Positions 43,839 to 52,950 are shown, counted from the stretch's first letter. The stretch: 64,000 nt of DNA from Flavobacteriales bacterium (GCA_018401695.1 JAGYKD010000003.1:186001-250000); one strand, 5' to 3'. Notes: generated from the sequence alone by a model not told the origin. Translations and numbers: made by a program.

Positions 43839-43926
43839 ACCAAAGCTTAGCCCTTGTGTGCCGAGGAGGCCTGCCCCCGAAACATCGGGGGAGGACCCCG
43901 CAGGCCACAAAGGGCTTAGGTTTGGT
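43839..43926. repeat. GC-rich hairpin intergenic element
   Basis: Outer arms ACCAAAGCTTAGCCCTTGTG (43839-43858) and CACAAAGGGCTTAGG plus TTTGGT (43906-43926) pair almost fully. A central hairpin CCCCCGAAACATCGGGGG (43874-43891) caps the structure. The right end runs into AAAGAATAC, the inverse of the GTATTCTTT end of the element at 50.2 kb. It occupies the gene-free interval 43429-43999, whose left half is AT-rich with nothing recognisable. Confidence 0.65.
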
Positions 43927-43999
43927 AAGTACGACCGGAGCCATGGGCGGAAAGAATACTAGACCTTATAGATGGGAGGGCCCAAACCCCAAAAACGAA

Positions 44000-44479
44000 T
44001 CAATAAAAATTCCAGCTGCGGCCTTTCTTTTTGGTGAAAAAGTAGATTTTGTCTTTTTTCCCTCCGGAATGCAAATCGCCTAGACTCACCTTCATTTGTC
44101 GGCTTTTAAGGCGTTCGTAAACAATGACTTGTGGCCATTCATTGGCGGTGTTGGTGCAAACAAAGCGGTTGCCATGCTTTTCTATGGCAAAAATGACTTC
44201 GCGGCCGGCACCTTTGGGGAGCGCAATGTAGACCGGGCGACCGTTTCGAAGTCGGATTTGCAGGTTTTCAATGACGTATTCTTTGCCCTGTTTCAAGTGA
44301 AAACCACGGCCTTCCAGTCCATCACCGGTTTTGATCCACTCTTCGTGCCATTCGGGTTTGCTGTCGCATATCCAGGTGCCTTCGAGCCAAAACAGCTCTT
44401 TTAGAGCAGGTCCAAATTGCTGGCTATAAGCGCTTTTATGTGACCAAATGAGGAGTAAAATGCCAAGAAAAATTTTCAT
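44000..44479 (-). CDS. DUF6265 family secreted protein
   Basis: 159 residues from the ATG at 44479 (MKIFLGILLLIWSHKSAYSQQ, a signal peptide). The domain opening ELFWLEGTWICDSKPEWHEEWIKT is the DUF6265 hallmark, a small lipocalin-like beta fold. The rest is strand-rich and ends in basic residues. Function unknown. Its start overlaps the stop of the Ppx/GppA gene by 4 bp (ATGA). Confidence 0.8.
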   Translation of the reverse strand: MKIFLGILLLIWSHKSAYSQQFGPALKELFWLEGTWICDSKPEWHEEWIKTGDGLEGRGFHLKQGKEYVIENLQIRLRNGRPVYIALPKGAGREVIFAIEKHGNRFVCTNTANEWPQVIVYERLKSRQMKVSLGDLHSGGKKDKIYFFTKKKGRSWNFY

Positions 44480-45447
44480 ACCCATCCTTTTTCGCGGGCT
44501 GCAAGCAATGCACCTTCTTTGAGGGAATAACGCACGCACAGCAGGCGCGGAATTTGGAAATATTGCATCAAAAAGGCAGTTTGCCGGGCACTTACTACGG
44601 CATAGGGTGCTCTAAATTCGGGCATTCCGGGCCAGGATAAGCGCTCGCGCAAGCTGCTTTTTTGTATACGGGTATTCCATTCCATAAATTGTGCCAAATC
44701 CATGGGGTAGGGTTCTTGGCCTCTGTTTTGCCCGGCAGCCTGTCTTTGGAAATCCAACTCGGCTAAGGTGTCGAAGAATCCACTGCTGCCAAGCAGCAGC
44801 TCTGGTTTTTGCGAGAAGTGCTGGTTGAGCAAAGGTGCAAAGCGCGCTTGATGCAATTGGTCTAAGCTTTGTAGCTCAGATGCATGAGCGGGGTCGCTGC
44901 CCTGCCAAGCTTCGAGCATGCGCACGGCTCCTGCCTTAAAAGACCAAAGCTTTTGGATGGTGCCTTCGGCTATGGCAATGCACTCGGTGCTGCCACCTCC
45001 AATGTCCATTATTAAAGCCGACCGGAAGTTATTCCAAGGGACTTGGGCTTGAACACCAAGCGCAATAAGTTCGGCTTCTTGTTCGCCGCTGATGATGCGT
45101 ATGGGACAGCCTGTTTGTGTGGTCCATTGCCGGGCGAGTTCTGGGCCGTTTTTGGCTTCGCGCATGGCTGCTGTGGCTAGCCCAAAGCAATGGGAGCTAT
45201 GGAGCGCAAAGGCCTTTTTTTGAAGTGTTTCCACGGCCTGTAAAGCTCTTTTAGCGGCCTCCAAGCCTATGTGCCGGGAGGAATTCATGCCACGGCCCAG
45301 CAAAACGGGGATTTTTTCGGTGAATACAGGTCGAATCGCCTGGTGCTCCACATCGGCCACCAACAAATTAAAGGTGTTGGAGCCCATGTCGATGATGGCC
45401 ATTCTATTGGCCCCTGTGCCGATTAGAGGTTTTTCTGAAACAGCCAC
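44476..45447 (-). CDS. Ppx/GppA family phosphatase
   Basis: Actin-like ATPase-fold enzyme, exopolyphosphatase or guanosine pentaphosphate hydrolase. The motifs are IDMGSNTFNLLVADV, LATAAMREAKNG, RIISGEQEAELIALG and MDIGGGSTECIAI. 323 residues, so only the catalytic two domains are present without the C-terminal HD domain of larger Ppx. Start 45447 overlaps the ABC permease gene by 25 bp; the ATG at 45402 (MAIIDMGSN) is an equally good start. Confidence 0.88.
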   Translation of the reverse strand: MAVSEKPLIGTGANRMAIIDMGSNTFNLLVADVEHQAIRPVFTEKIPVLLGRGMNSSRHIGLEAAKRALQAVETLQKKAFALHSSHCFGLATAAMREAKNGPELARQWTTQTGCPIRIISGEQEAELIALGVQAQVPWNNFRSALIMDIGGGSTECIAIAEGTIQKLWSFKAGAVRMLEAWQGSDPAHASELQSLDQLHQARFAPLLNQHFSQKPELLLGSSGFFDTLAELDFQRQAAGQNRGQEPYPMDLAQFMEWNTRIQKSSLRERLSWPGMPEFRAPYAVVSARQTAFLMQYFQIPRLLCVRYSLKEGALLAAREKGWV

Positions 45448-46751
45448 TTTCCTAAGTCTTTGTAATTTACCTTTTTACCGTAGGAAAGAATACCGATTCG
45501 ATAAATTCGGGCGGCCAACCAAGTAGTTCCCAAAAAGGTAATAATGAGCAAAGCCATGGAGAGTAAGACTTGCCAAAGGTCGGGATTGAAAGGCACACGG
45601 CTCATCATAACTACCGGGGAGGTGAAAGGCACAATGGAAAAGATACTGGCAACTGCTCCATCCGGGTTTTTAATGATGTTCATGGCCAATACAATGGAAA
45701 AAATAAGGGGCAAGGTCACCGGCAGCATAAACTGTTGGGTATCGCTTTCGGCGTCTACAGCGGCTCCAATGGCGGCAAACAGCGAACTGTAGAGCAGGTA
45801 TCCACCCAAAAAGTAAAAAATAAAGGTGCCGATTAGGGTGAACCAATTGACCGAAGCCAGCAGAGACAGGGTTTCACCGGCATTAAATCCGGCTACTTCT
45901 GCTCTTGATTCCAAGTTTCCGGATTGCGCCTGCTCCATGACCGCCGGGGCAAAAAGTGCACCTAGTACAGTGAATGCAATGCCGGATAAGATAACCCAAA
46001 TGAGAAATTGGGTAAGGCCTACAAGCGCTACGCCCACAATTTTTCCAAGCATAAGTTGGTAGGGTCGCACCGAAGACACAATTACTTCTACAATGCGGCT
46101 GGTTTTTTCCTCCATAACCCCGCGCATAACCATAACACCATACATGAAAATAAAGAAGTAAATCAGGAAACCGGAGGCTACACCCAGGCCGGTGAGCAGC
46201 AGGGTGTCGTCTTGTTCTCTTTCACCGGCTTCGTTGAGCTTGTTGGCGGGAATGTTGATGCGCTTGCGAATTTCGTCGAAGGTTGCCCTGGGAATATCGT
46301 AAAAAGCCAGTTTCCGATCTTCGAGGACTTTTTCTACCGCATTCGAAACATTGGAGCGGGTTTCCAGTCCGGGGCGCGTTTTGTAGCCCAAGTAAATGCC
46401 CGAAGGATTTTGAAAAGCCCGTGGGGGCAGCACCAAAATGGCGTCCAACTTTTCTTCGGCATACATACGATCTCTGTTGGCTTCCAGTTGAGGGGCTGCG
46501 TCAAAATGATAGTGTACGTCGCCCAATTTCCCTTCTGTGGTTAGGGCTTGAAGCTCCAAACTCATTTGATCCGGAGTTTCATCAAAAACCAGCACATTAT
46601 ATTCTTGAGCTTCTTCGGAAACAGCCACTAAAATTAGGGCTGCATAAAAGCCAACGAGAAGCAGGGGACCCAAAAGGGTCATAACTAAAAAGGATTTTTT
46701 TCGAACCCGGGAAAGAAACTCCCGAGCAATGATGATGCGCACTTGTTTCAT
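45423..46751 (-). CDS. ABC transporter permease, NatB-like (ABC-2 family)
   Basis: 442 residues. The N-terminal helix (VMTLLGPLLLVGFYAALILVAV) is followed by a large extracytoplasmic domain (about 45-190), then five further helices from about 195 to 420. EEKTSRIVEVIVSSVRPYQLMLGKIVGV is characteristic of the NatB/YhaP group. The pair with the following ATPase probably exports a small ion or compound; in B. subtilis NatAB extrudes sodium. Its start overlaps the ATPase gene stop by 4 bp. Confidence 0.88.
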   Translation of the reverse strand: MKQVRIIIAREFLSRVRKKSFLVMTLLGPLLLVGFYAALILVAVSEEAQEYNVLVFDETPDQMSLELQALTTEGKLGDVHYHFDAAPQLEANRDRMYAEEKLDAILVLPPRAFQNPSGIYLGYKTRPGLETRSNVSNAVEKVLEDRKLAFYDIPRATFDEIRKRINIPANKLNEAGEREQDDTLLLTGLGVASGFLIYFFIFMYGVMVMRGVMEEKTSRIVEVIVSSVRPYQLMLGKIVGVALVGLTQFLIWVILSGIAFTVLGALFAPAVMEQAQSGNLESRAEVAGFNAGETLSLLASVNWFTLIGTFIFYFLGGYLLYSSLFAAIGAAVDAESDTQQFMLPVTLPLIFSIVLAMNIIKNPDGAVASIFSIVPFTSPVVMMSRVPFNPDLWQVLLSMALLIITFLGTTWLAARIYRIGILSYGKKVNYKDLGKWLFQKNL

Positions 46752-47680
46752 GAGGGGGAATTTCCGTTAACCGTTTGGATAAAAATATCGTTCATGGAGG
46801 GGACCACTTCTTGCACTTGTCTAAGTTGCCCTAATTCCATGAACAAAGGCCATACCTTATTTAGCTGGTCGGGATCGGGCAAATGGCAAGTCCAAGTTAC
46901 GGAATGCTGATTCCGTTCTTCCTTAATAAGTTGGCCTATAGATTCCGGCAGAGGACAGACGGCATGTAGGTCTTTAAGTTCCACTTGGATGTTGTAGGTG
47001 TGGCTTCGGTAGGTTTCTTTGAGGCCCTGTACGCTTCCTTTCAGGAGCACTTTGGACTTGTGAATTAGCGCTAAGTGGTCGCACATAGCTTCGACCGATT
47101 CCATGCGGTGGGTACTTAGCATGATGGTGGTACCTTGATTGCGCAAGGCTAGGATTTCGTCGCGGATCAGTTGGGCATTTACAGGGTCAAAGCCGGAAAA
47201 AGGCTCGTCCAAAATCAGAAAATCGGGTTGGTGCAGCACCGTAACAATAAATTGCACCTTTTGCTGCATTCCTTTAGAAAGTTCTTCTACTTTTTTGTTC
47301 CACCAAGAGCTGAGGTCAAATTTTTCGAACCAATAGTTTAGGTTTTTCCTGGCTTGTTCGGTGGAGAGTCCCTTGAGCCGAGCCAAATACAAGGCCTGTT
47401 CTCCTACCTTCATTTTGCGGTACAAACCACGTTCTTCGGGCAGATATCCAATGCGTGCGATATGAGCAGGCTTTAGTTTTTCACCGTCCAGCAAAATGAT
47501 GCCTTGGTCGGGCTGAATGATTTGGTTTATGCTTCGGATTAGAGTGGTTTTGCCTGCTCCATTGGGTCCCAACAAGCCAAAAATACTTCCCTTGGGTACC
47601 TGAATGGATACCCCGTCAAGGGCGGTATGGGCTGCATAACGCTTCACCAAATCTTGGACGTCCAACATGATTTGTTCCAT
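46748..47680 (-). CDS. ABC transporter ATP-binding protein, NatA-like
   Basis: 310 residues. Walker A is GLLGPNGAGKTTLI, the Q-loop region is YLPEERGLY, the signature is ELSKGMQQKVQ, Walker B is FLILDEPFSGFDP, and the H-loop is LSTHRM. A C-terminal DUF4162-type domain follows residue 225. It pairs with the NatB-like permease. First gene of a natA-natB-ppx-DUF6265 operon. A TATTTTAG box lies 4 nt before its ATG. Confidence 0.92.
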   Translation of the reverse strand: MEQIMLDVQDLVKRYAAHTALDGVSIQVPKGSIFGLLGPNGAGKTTLIRSINQIIQPDQGIILLDGEKLKPAHIARIGYLPEERGLYRKMKVGEQALYLARLKGLSTEQARKNLNYWFEKFDLSSWWNKKVEELSKGMQQKVQFIVTVLHQPDFLILDEPFSGFDPVNAQLIRDEILALRNQGTTIMLSTHRMESVEAMCDHLALIHKSKVLLKGSVQGLKETYRSHTYNIQVELKDLHAVCPLPESIGQLIKEERNQHSVTWTCHLPDPDQLNKVWPLFMELGQLRQVQEVVPSMNDIFIQTVNGNSPS

Positions 47681-47684
47681 GTAG

Positions 47685-47692
47685 CTAAAATA
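47685..47692 (-). promoter_or_regulatory. natA-like promoter-like box (TATTTTAG)
   Basis: Minus-strand TATTTTAG, then CTAC, then ATG at 47680. One or two bases from TAnnTTTG; listed because of its 4-nt spacing. Confidence 0.3.
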
Positions 47693-47767
47693 GAGATTGT
47701 AAGCGGCCTAAGCGGAAGAAATAAGCCTGCAATTCAAAAAAAATGCAAAGCAGCTTATGCAATAAAG

Positions 47768-47798
47768 TTGCATTAAATGTTTTTAAGGCGTAGATTTG
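47768..47798 (+). promoter_or_regulatory. DUF4625 gene promoter (TTG and TAGATTTG, 20-nt spacing)
   Basis: TTG at 47768-47770 and TAGATTTG at 47791-47798, 20 nt apart. It predicts a leader of about 25 nt and supports the ATG at 47829 over the longer frame from 47796. Confidence 0.7.
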
Positions 47799-47828
47799 TA
47801 CCAACAAAAATTCAAAAAACCTGTACTC

Positions 47829-48209
47829 ATGAAAAGCACTCTTTTCTTTTTTTCTTTAGCATTTGGAATTTGGTTAAGTTCTTGTGGTAACAGCGACGGC
47901 CCCGAGATAACTTTAAATGACCCCACCAATGGGGAGGTTTATCAGCGTGGTACGGACATGCATTTTGACATGGATGTATCGGACGAAAGTGGTTTGGCCA
48001 GTTACACCATTGATATCCATGCCGATGGTTTGGCGAATGGTTGGGAGGTGAATCAGACTTGGCCAATCGAAGGCACAAGTATTAATGTGCACCACCATGA
48101 GCTTGTCATCCCAGATGAGGTTGATCCCGGCGAATACCATTTCGAAGTAATTGCTACCGACACTGAGGGCAATAGTTCAGACGTGCATGTAGATATTGAA
48201 ATCCAGTAA
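47829..48209 (+). CDS. DUF4625 family lipoprotein
   Basis: 126 residues from the ATG at 47829. The signal sequence MKSTLFFFSLAFGIWLSSCG ends in a lipobox-like LSSC, so Cys19 is likely lipidated and the protein exported to the outer membrane or periplasm. The rest is an Ig-like beta domain (PEITLNDPTNGEVYQRGTDM, VSDESGLASYTIDIHADG, GEYHFEVIATDTEGNSS), matching DUF4625. It may bind histidine-coordinated metal (INVHHHEL) but that is speculative. Flanked by a full promoter and a strong terminator, so it is a monocistronic unit. Confidence 0.85.
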   Translation: MKSTLFFFSLAFGIWLSSCGNSDGPEITLNDPTNGEVYQRGTDMHFDMDVSDESGLASYTIDIHADGLANGWEVNQTWPIEGTSINVHHHELVIPDEVDPGEYHFEVIATDTEGNSSDVHVDIEIQ

Positions 48210-48248
48210 TGTGTGGAAAGACTTAGGTCTTGATTTGATTATAGTCTC

Positions 48249-48274
48249 AAAGCGGCCCATAGGCCGCTTTTTTT
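48249..48274 (+). terminator. Intrinsic terminator of the DUF4625 gene
   Basis: AAAGCGGCC (48249-48257), loop CATA, GGCCGCTTT (48262-48270), then T residues to 48274. It abuts the stop codon of dnaJ on the other strand. Confidence 0.85.
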
Positions 48275-49424
48275 AACTGAAAAATTCCTTCATGCGGTCA
48301 AAAAAACCTTTTTCCTTTTTATTGGGATTAGGTGCAAAATTGGAACTGTTTCTCAATTGCTCCAGTAGCTCTTTTTCTTCTGAGCTTAGCGATTGTGGGG
48401 TATAGCTAATAAGTGTTACAAACAAATCGCCTCGCCCTCCATGATTTACCGAAGGCATGCCCTTAGCCCGCAAGCGTAGGGTTTTACCGGATTGAGTTCC
48501 GGCATCGATTTTAATTTTGGCTTTTCCGCCTAAGGTGGGGACCTCTACCGAAGTTCCCAGGGCTAGATCCGCAAAATTTAAGAACAAATCAAAAAACAAA
48601 TGCTGTCCATCTCTGCGGAAATTTGGGTGTTCGGCCTCTTCAATAACAATAAGCAAATCACCGGCCGGCCCCTGGCGCATGCCTGCGTTTCCTTTGCCGG
48701 AAAGGCTAAGTTGCATTCCTTCTTCTACACCGGCAGGAATATTCACTTCCAACACTTCTTCGCCGCGTTCTATGCCTTCGCCACGACAGCTTGAGCACTT
48801 GTCGGAAATAATGGTGCCCTGTCCTTGGCAGGTAGGACAAATGCTGGCGGTGCGCATTTGACCCAAAAAGGTATTGGTCACCTGAGTTACCTGTCCGCTT
48901 CCCTTGCAAGTAGGGCAGGTGGTAGGGCTGGTGCCGGCTTTTGCTCCACTGCCTGAGCATATCGAACAGACCTTGTATTTATTGACCTTAATGCGCTTAT
49001 TGGCGCCTTCGGACATTTCCTCTAAAGTGAGCTTGAGTTTGATGCGGATATTGGTGCCGCGTTGTCCGCCCCCACGGCGACTGCGACCACCGCCGCCAAA
49101 ACCGCCGCCTCCAAAGGCTCCGCCAAAGATATCGCCGAATTGCTCAAAAATATCGTTCATGTCCATGCCACCGCCACCAAAGCCGCCAAATCCTCCGGCT
49201 TGAGGCCCTGCATGTCCAAATTGATCGTAATGGCGACGTTTATCGGCATTGGACAGTATTTCGTAGGCTTGGGCAGCCTCCTTGAATTTGTCTTCTGCTT
49301 CTTTATTGTCGGGGTTTTTGTCCGGGTGGTATTTCAATGCTAGCTTGCGGTAGGCTTTTTTAATTTCCTCTGCGGTAGCTTGCTTAGATACTCCCAATAC
49401 TTCGTAATAATCGCGTTTCGCCAT
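48273..49424 (-). CDS. dnaJ: Chaperone protein DnaJ
   Basis: Hsp40 co-chaperone of DnaK. 383 residues: J domain with HPD at 33-35 ([11 protein letters not shown]); Gly/Phe-rich linker ([21 protein letters not shown]); zinc-finger domain with four CxxCxGxG-type repeats ([32 protein letters not shown]); and the C-terminal substrate-binding domain. Complete. It lies 10 bp after grpE. dnaK is not in the window. Confidence 0.95.
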   Translation of the reverse strand: MAKRDYYEVLGVSKQATAEEIKKAYRKLALKYHPDKNPDNKEAEDKFKEAAQAYEILSNADKRRHYDQFGHAGPQAGGFGGFGGGGMDMNDIFEQFGDIFGGAFGGGGFGGGGRSRRGGGQRGTNIRIKLKLTLEEMSEGANKRIKVNKYKVCSICSGSGAKAGTSPTTCPTCKGSGQVTQVTNTFLGQMRTASICPTCQGQGTIISDKCSSCRGEGIERGEEVLEVNIPAGVEEGMQLSLSGKGNAGMRQGPAGDLLIVIEEAEHPNFRRDGQHLFFDLFLNFADLALGTSVEVPTLGGKAKIKIDAGTQSGKTLRLRAKGMPSVNHGGRGDLFVTLISYTPQSLSSEEKELLEQLRNSSNFAPNPNKKEKGFFDRMKEFFS

Positions 49425-49434
49425 GAAAATAAGC

Positions 49435-50007
49435 TTAGCTGGCTACCACCACTTTGGGGTAGCGAATGATTTTATCGTGGAGGGTGTACCCTTTTTCGGC
49501 CACGGCCAAAACCGTACCCTTTGCCTCCGGAGAAGTGGCGGGCAAATGGGTAATGGCTTCGTGCATATCGGCATCGAAGGCTTTGCCCAAAACCTCCATT
49601 TCTTTTAGGCCTTTTTCGGCCAAATGATGGCGCAATTTATTTGCAATGAGTTCAACTCCCTCAATCACGGCCTTGGAAGCATCGCTATTTTGCATGTTTT
49701 CTAAGGCCCTGTCCAAATCGTCCATTACAGGTAAAATGGACTTGAGCACTTCGCTTCCTGCGGAAAGAATCAATTCTTGGCGTTCGCGTGCTGTGCGCTT
49801 TCTAAAGTTTTCGAATTCGGCATACAAACGCAAGTATTGGTCTTGACTTTCGTCATATTTGGTTTTCCAATCTATTGATTCCTTATGACTTTGCTCGGTT
49901 GCTTCTGAGGTTTCAACAGGCTGTTCTTCAGCCCTAGGGGTAGCTTCGGTTGCTGTTGTTTGAGCTTCCGTTTCTTTTTCTTTTTTCTTTTTACCGGGAA
50001 TATTCAT
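49435..50007 (-). CDS. grpE: Nucleotide exchange factor GrpE
   Basis: 190 residues. The N-terminus is low-complexity ([18 protein letters not shown]). A long helix follows ([29 protein letters not shown]), then [13 protein letters not shown]-like and [22 protein letters not shown] blocks, and the beta domain ending in [17 protein letters not shown]. It releases ADP from DnaK. First gene of grpE-dnaJ. Candidate regulatory palindromes lie upstream at 50069-50132. Confidence 0.94.
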   Translation of the reverse strand: MNIPGKKKKEKETEAQTTATEATPRAEEQPVETSEATEQSHKESIDWKTKYDESQDQYLRLYAEFENFRKRTARERQELILSAGSEVLKSILPVMDDLDRALENMQNSDASKAVIEGVELIANKLRHHLAEKGLKEMEVLGKAFDADMHEAITHLPATSPEAKGTVLAVAEKGYTLHDKIIRYPKVVVAS

Positions 50008-50068
50008 GCGTGCAAATTAATCCGATTAGGGGGCTTAGCGCAATTTTTTTGCCAAAGCCAAGAGGTGC

Positions 50069-50132
50069 GACAAACTGTCAGCTTTGTCCATTCCTGCTGA
50101 CGCCATGCCTTAAAATAGGAGGGTATGGTGTC
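50069..50132. promoter_or_regulatory. Palindrome (GACAAACTGTC) and RNA-like hairpin upstream of grpE
   Basis: GACA-AAC-TGTC (50069-50079) is a short operator-like inverted repeat about 60 bp before grpE. A second inverted repeat, TGACGCCATGCC with GGTATGGTGTCA (50098-50132), pairs over 12 positions, two of them G-U if read as plus-strand RNA. Roles are not established. Confidence 0.3.
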
Positions 50133-50212
50133 AAAACGACAGGTCAAAAGGGATGTTTTTGTTTTTTGGGCGCCTTATCCGGTGCTTGCTGCAAGTCCTC
50201 ACCGGTCAAGCA

Positions 50213-50278
50213 CGCCTAGCTAAGGCCTACGGGGGCTTCCCGAAGTATCGGGGCCGCCTCCGTGGCCTAAGCTAGGCG
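50213..50278. repeat. GC-rich hairpin intergenic element
   Basis: Arms CGCCTAGCTAAGGCCTACGG (50213-50232) and CCGTGGCCTAAGCTAGGCG (50260-50278) enclose an inner CCCGAAGTATCGGG hairpin. Outer CCGGTCAAG/CTTGTCCGG extends the structure. The flanks, about 50168-50340, resemble those of the 25.1-kb element. It fills most of the 330-bp gap between tlpA and grpE. Confidence 0.65.
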
Positions 50279-50341
50279 GCTTGTCCGGTTCCGGGCTTTT
50301 CGCGCGCCCCGGGGCGCTTGTATTCTTTGGATAATACGGAC

Positions 50342-50881
50342 TTACTTTACCAATTTGGCAAGTTGCGTTTCCAGGGCCGGCCCTCTTAAGTTTTTGGCTA
50401 ATAAAACACCTTCTCCGTCAATCAGAAAATTGGAGGGGATGGATCGTACACCGTAAACTTGGGCGGCTTTATTTCCCCAATGCTGCAAATCAGACACATG
50501 CCATTTCCAGCTGAGTTGGTCTTTGCGAATGGCAGCCAGCCATTGCTCTTTATTTCTGTCTAGGCTAACGCTAAAAATAGCAAAGCCCTTGCGGCCATTT
50601 ACAAACTTTTTGTCTTTGTAATTAAGGTGGGCTTTAACAAGGGTAGGGTTTTCGGCACGGCATGGCCGGCACCAAGAGGCCCAGAAGTCAATCAATACTA
50701 CATGACCTTTCAGCTCAGAGAGTGCCAAGCTTTTGCCTTCCGGATTGGCCATTTCAATATCTGGTACTTTGTTGCCCAATTCAATTCCGGTGTTGGGTGC
50801 TGCCACCTTGTCGCGGACTAGAAAACCTGCCCCAACAGCAAGTAAGGCAAGAGCCAACAGCAAAATATTTGAACGTTTCAT
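50342..50881 (-). CDS. TlpA/ResA-like membrane-anchored thioredoxin
   Basis: 179 residues from the ATG at 50881. An N-terminal anchor (ILLLALALLAVGAGFLV) precedes a thioredoxin fold with the redox motif WCRPC (Cys71, Cys74) in LIDFWASWCRPCRAENP and the cis-proline in VRSIPSNFLID. Such proteins reduce periplasmic disulfides, for example in cytochrome c maturation, which would fit the ccm and cco genes elsewhere in the window. An in-frame ATG exists at 50914. It lies 61 bp downstream of murA. Confidence 0.88.
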   Translation of the reverse strand: MKRSNILLLALALLAVGAGFLVRDKVAAPNTGIELGNKVPDIEMANPEGKSLALSELKGHVVLIDFWASWCRPCRAENPTLVKAHLNYKDKKFVNGRKGFAIFSVSLDRNKEQWLAAIRKDQLSWKWHVSDLQHWGNKAAQVYGVRSIPSNFLIDGEGVLLAKNLRGPALETQLAKLVK

Positions 50882-50942
50882 TCGGCTGATTAAAGGTTCT
50901 TGAGATGTGTTCATACAGAAACTATTGCCAATTTCGTGCCAA

Positions 50943-52256
50943 TTACAGCCTTTGAATGGAAGCTCCTAAGGCGTTTAAGCGTTCGTCGATTCTCTCGTAG
51001 CCTCTATCGATTTGCTCAATGTTGTGGATATGGCTGGTACCTTCGGCCGAAAGTGCCGCAATGAGCAGGGCTACTCCGGCGCGAATGTCGGGCGAGCTCA
51101 TAGAAATGGCACGCAAGGGATATTTTCTGTCCAAGCCAATGACAGTGGCTCTATGGGGGTCGCACAGAATAATCTGAGCGCCCATATCTATGAGCTTATC
51201 GGTAAAGAAAAGGCGGCTTTCAAACATTTTTTGGTGAATAAGCACGCTTCCTTTGGCTTGGGTTGCCGTCACCAATATTACCGAAATCAAGTCGGGGGTA
51301 AATCCGGGCCAGGGAGCATCGTAAACCGTTAATATTCCCCCATCCATAAAGGTGTCTATTTCGTAGCTTTTTTGCTGCGGAATAATGAGGTCGTCTCCAT
51401 TTTTGACCAAAATTATGCCCAACTTTTCAAATACCGAAGGTATAATACCCAGGTGTTGGTAGCCCACGTTTTTGATGGTAATTTCGGATTGCGTCATGGC
51501 CGCCATGCCAATAAAAGACCCAACCTCAATCATATCGGGCAAAATCCGGTGTTTGCAGCCTCCCAGCGAGGATACCCCTTCAATGGTGAGTAGGTTGGAG
51601 CCTATACCGGAAATTTTTGCCCCCATGTGGTTGAGCATACGGCAAAGCTGTTGAACATAAGGTTCACAAGCAGCATTGTAAATTTGGGTAGTGCCTTTAG
51701 CCATAACGGCTGCCAAAACCACGTTTGCGGTTCCGGTCACCGAAATTTCGTCCATGTGAACAAAAGCCCCCTGTAGGTTTTTGGCATGGCCATAATACAG
51801 TTGGTGGACAGAGTCGACCTCAATTTTTGCTCCGAGTTTTTGCAGGCCTAAGAAATGGGTATCGAGTCTTCTGCGGCCAATTTTATCTCCTCCGGGTCTG
51901 GGCATGTATCCTTTGCCAAAGCGTGCCAAAAGAGCACCCATAAGCATAATGGAACCTCTTAACCTACCGGCAGACATGCGAAAATCTTCGGATTGCAGGT
52001 AGTCGAAGTTAATTTCTTTGGCTTCAAAGACAAAATGCCCCCGCGATTTGTGGTGTACTTTAACTCCTAAATCTTTGAGGATGTCAATAAGTCTAAGCAC
52101 ATCGTGTATTTCCGGAATGTTGCTGATATCCACTTTTTCGGCGGTCAGCACAACAGCGCAAAGAATCTGAAGGGCTTCGTTTTTTGCACCTTGAGGTTCA
52201 ATGCTTCCCTTTAGGGGTTTTCCACCCTTTACAATAAAAGTTCCCGAAGCTCCCAT
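50943..52256 (-). CDS. murA: UDP-N-acetylglucosamine 1-carboxyvinyltransferase
   Basis: First committed enzyme of peptidoglycan synthesis, adding enolpyruvate to UDP-GlcNAc. 437 residues; inside-out alpha/beta barrel with GSIEPQGAKNEALQ near the N-terminus and DIRAGVALLIAALSAEG near the C-terminus. The active-site loop reads RPGGDKIGRRRLDTHF: Asp124 stands where E. coli has Cys115, the residue that fosfomycin alkylates. Start overlaps the DUF4290 stop by 1 nt (TAATG). Confidence 0.95.
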   Translation of the reverse strand: MGASGTFIVKGGKPLKGSIEPQGAKNEALQILCAVVLTAEKVDISNIPEIHDVLRLIDILKDLGVKVHHKSRGHFVFEAKEINFDYLQSEDFRMSAGRLRGSIMLMGALLARFGKGYMPRPGGDKIGRRRLDTHFLGLQKLGAKIEVDSVHQLYYGHAKNLQGAFVHMDEISVTGTANVVLAAVMAKGTTQIYNAACEPYVQQLCRMLNHMGAKISGIGSNLLTIEGVSSLGGCKHRILPDMIEVGSFIGMAAMTQSEITIKNVGYQHLGIIPSVFEKLGIILVKNGDDLIIPQQKSYEIDTFMDGGILTVYDAPWPGFTPDLISVILVTATQAKGSVLIHQKMFESRLFFTDKLIDMGAQIILCDPHRATVIGLDRKYPLRAISMSSPDIRAGVALLIAALSAEGTSHIHNIEQIDRGYERIDERLNALGASIQRL

Positions 52257-52924
52257 TAGCGTTGTTGGTTTCGATGTCTATGTTGCCCTATGGGCTTTTT
52301 CTTTTTTCTTTTTTTGCTAGGTCCAGGTTTACTTCCTCCCCGCAATTGGTCTTGAATACCTGCAATAAGTTCGTTTGAGGGTCTTAACCGCACTTGGGCT
52401 GGAAGTTCAAGAGCACCCTCCGAAAGTTCTTTTAGGTGTTCTCGGATGAGTTCTTCGTTTACCGTATCTTTATTGTAAAGCAAATAGGCTTTTTTCATTA
52501 AGTTGGCAATGACCTCAATGAAATAATCCTTGGCAGGGCCGGGATCCATTTGTTTGGCTTTTTCTATAAAGCCGGGAATTACAGCCCCGTAGTGTTTTTG
52601 CTTTACATTATTGAGTTTTGGGTAAGGAATTTTTTTTGGTTTTTCTTTTATGGCCTCCGGGTCGGGTGGAGGAAAAGGCCCATCTACTTCCAGTTTATGG
52701 TCAGAAATGATGTACAAATGGTCCCAAAGCTTTTGTTGAATTTCTTCGGTTTGGTTTTGTTCTTTGGTTGCGGGGTTTACCAAACCCATCATTTTAATGA
52801 TTCCAAAAGCAGCGGCTGTACGCTCTTCACGGTCTTCGATGGTGCAAATTTGCTCCACCATTTCTTGAACAGCCCGGCCGTATTCCGGGAGTTTAATGGC
52901 ACTTCGTTGAGAATTGTATTCCAT
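52256..52924 (-). CDS. DUF4290 family protein
   Basis: 222 residues. The opening MEYNSQRSAIKLPEYGRAVQEMV is the DUF4290 signature, a family restricted to Bacteroidota and normally found directly upstream of murA, as here. Largely helical and cytoplasmic; the last 25 residues are very basic (KPGPSKKRKKKKPIGQHRHR), suggesting nucleic-acid or ribosome contact. Function unknown. 26 bp downstream of the transketolase C gene and in the same direction. Confidence 0.85.
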   Translation of the reverse strand: MEYNSQRSAIKLPEYGRAVQEMVEQICTIEDREERTAAAFGIIKMMGLVNPATKEQNQTEEIQQKLWDHLYIISDHKLEVDGPFPPPDPEAIKEKPKKIPYPKLNNVKQKHYGAVIPGFIEKAKQMDPGPAKDYFIEVIANLMKKAYLLYNKDTVNEELIREHLKELSEGALELPAQVRLRPSNELIAGIQDQLRGGSKPGPSKKRKKKKPIGQHRHRNQQR

Positions 52925-52950
52925 GCAAGTATTTGAAATATCGGGGTAAG

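Noticed and set aside
44096-44404. A 102-codon plus-strand open frame opposite the DUF6265 gene
   Set aside because: It is antisense to a gene with a recognisable domain and has no support of its own.
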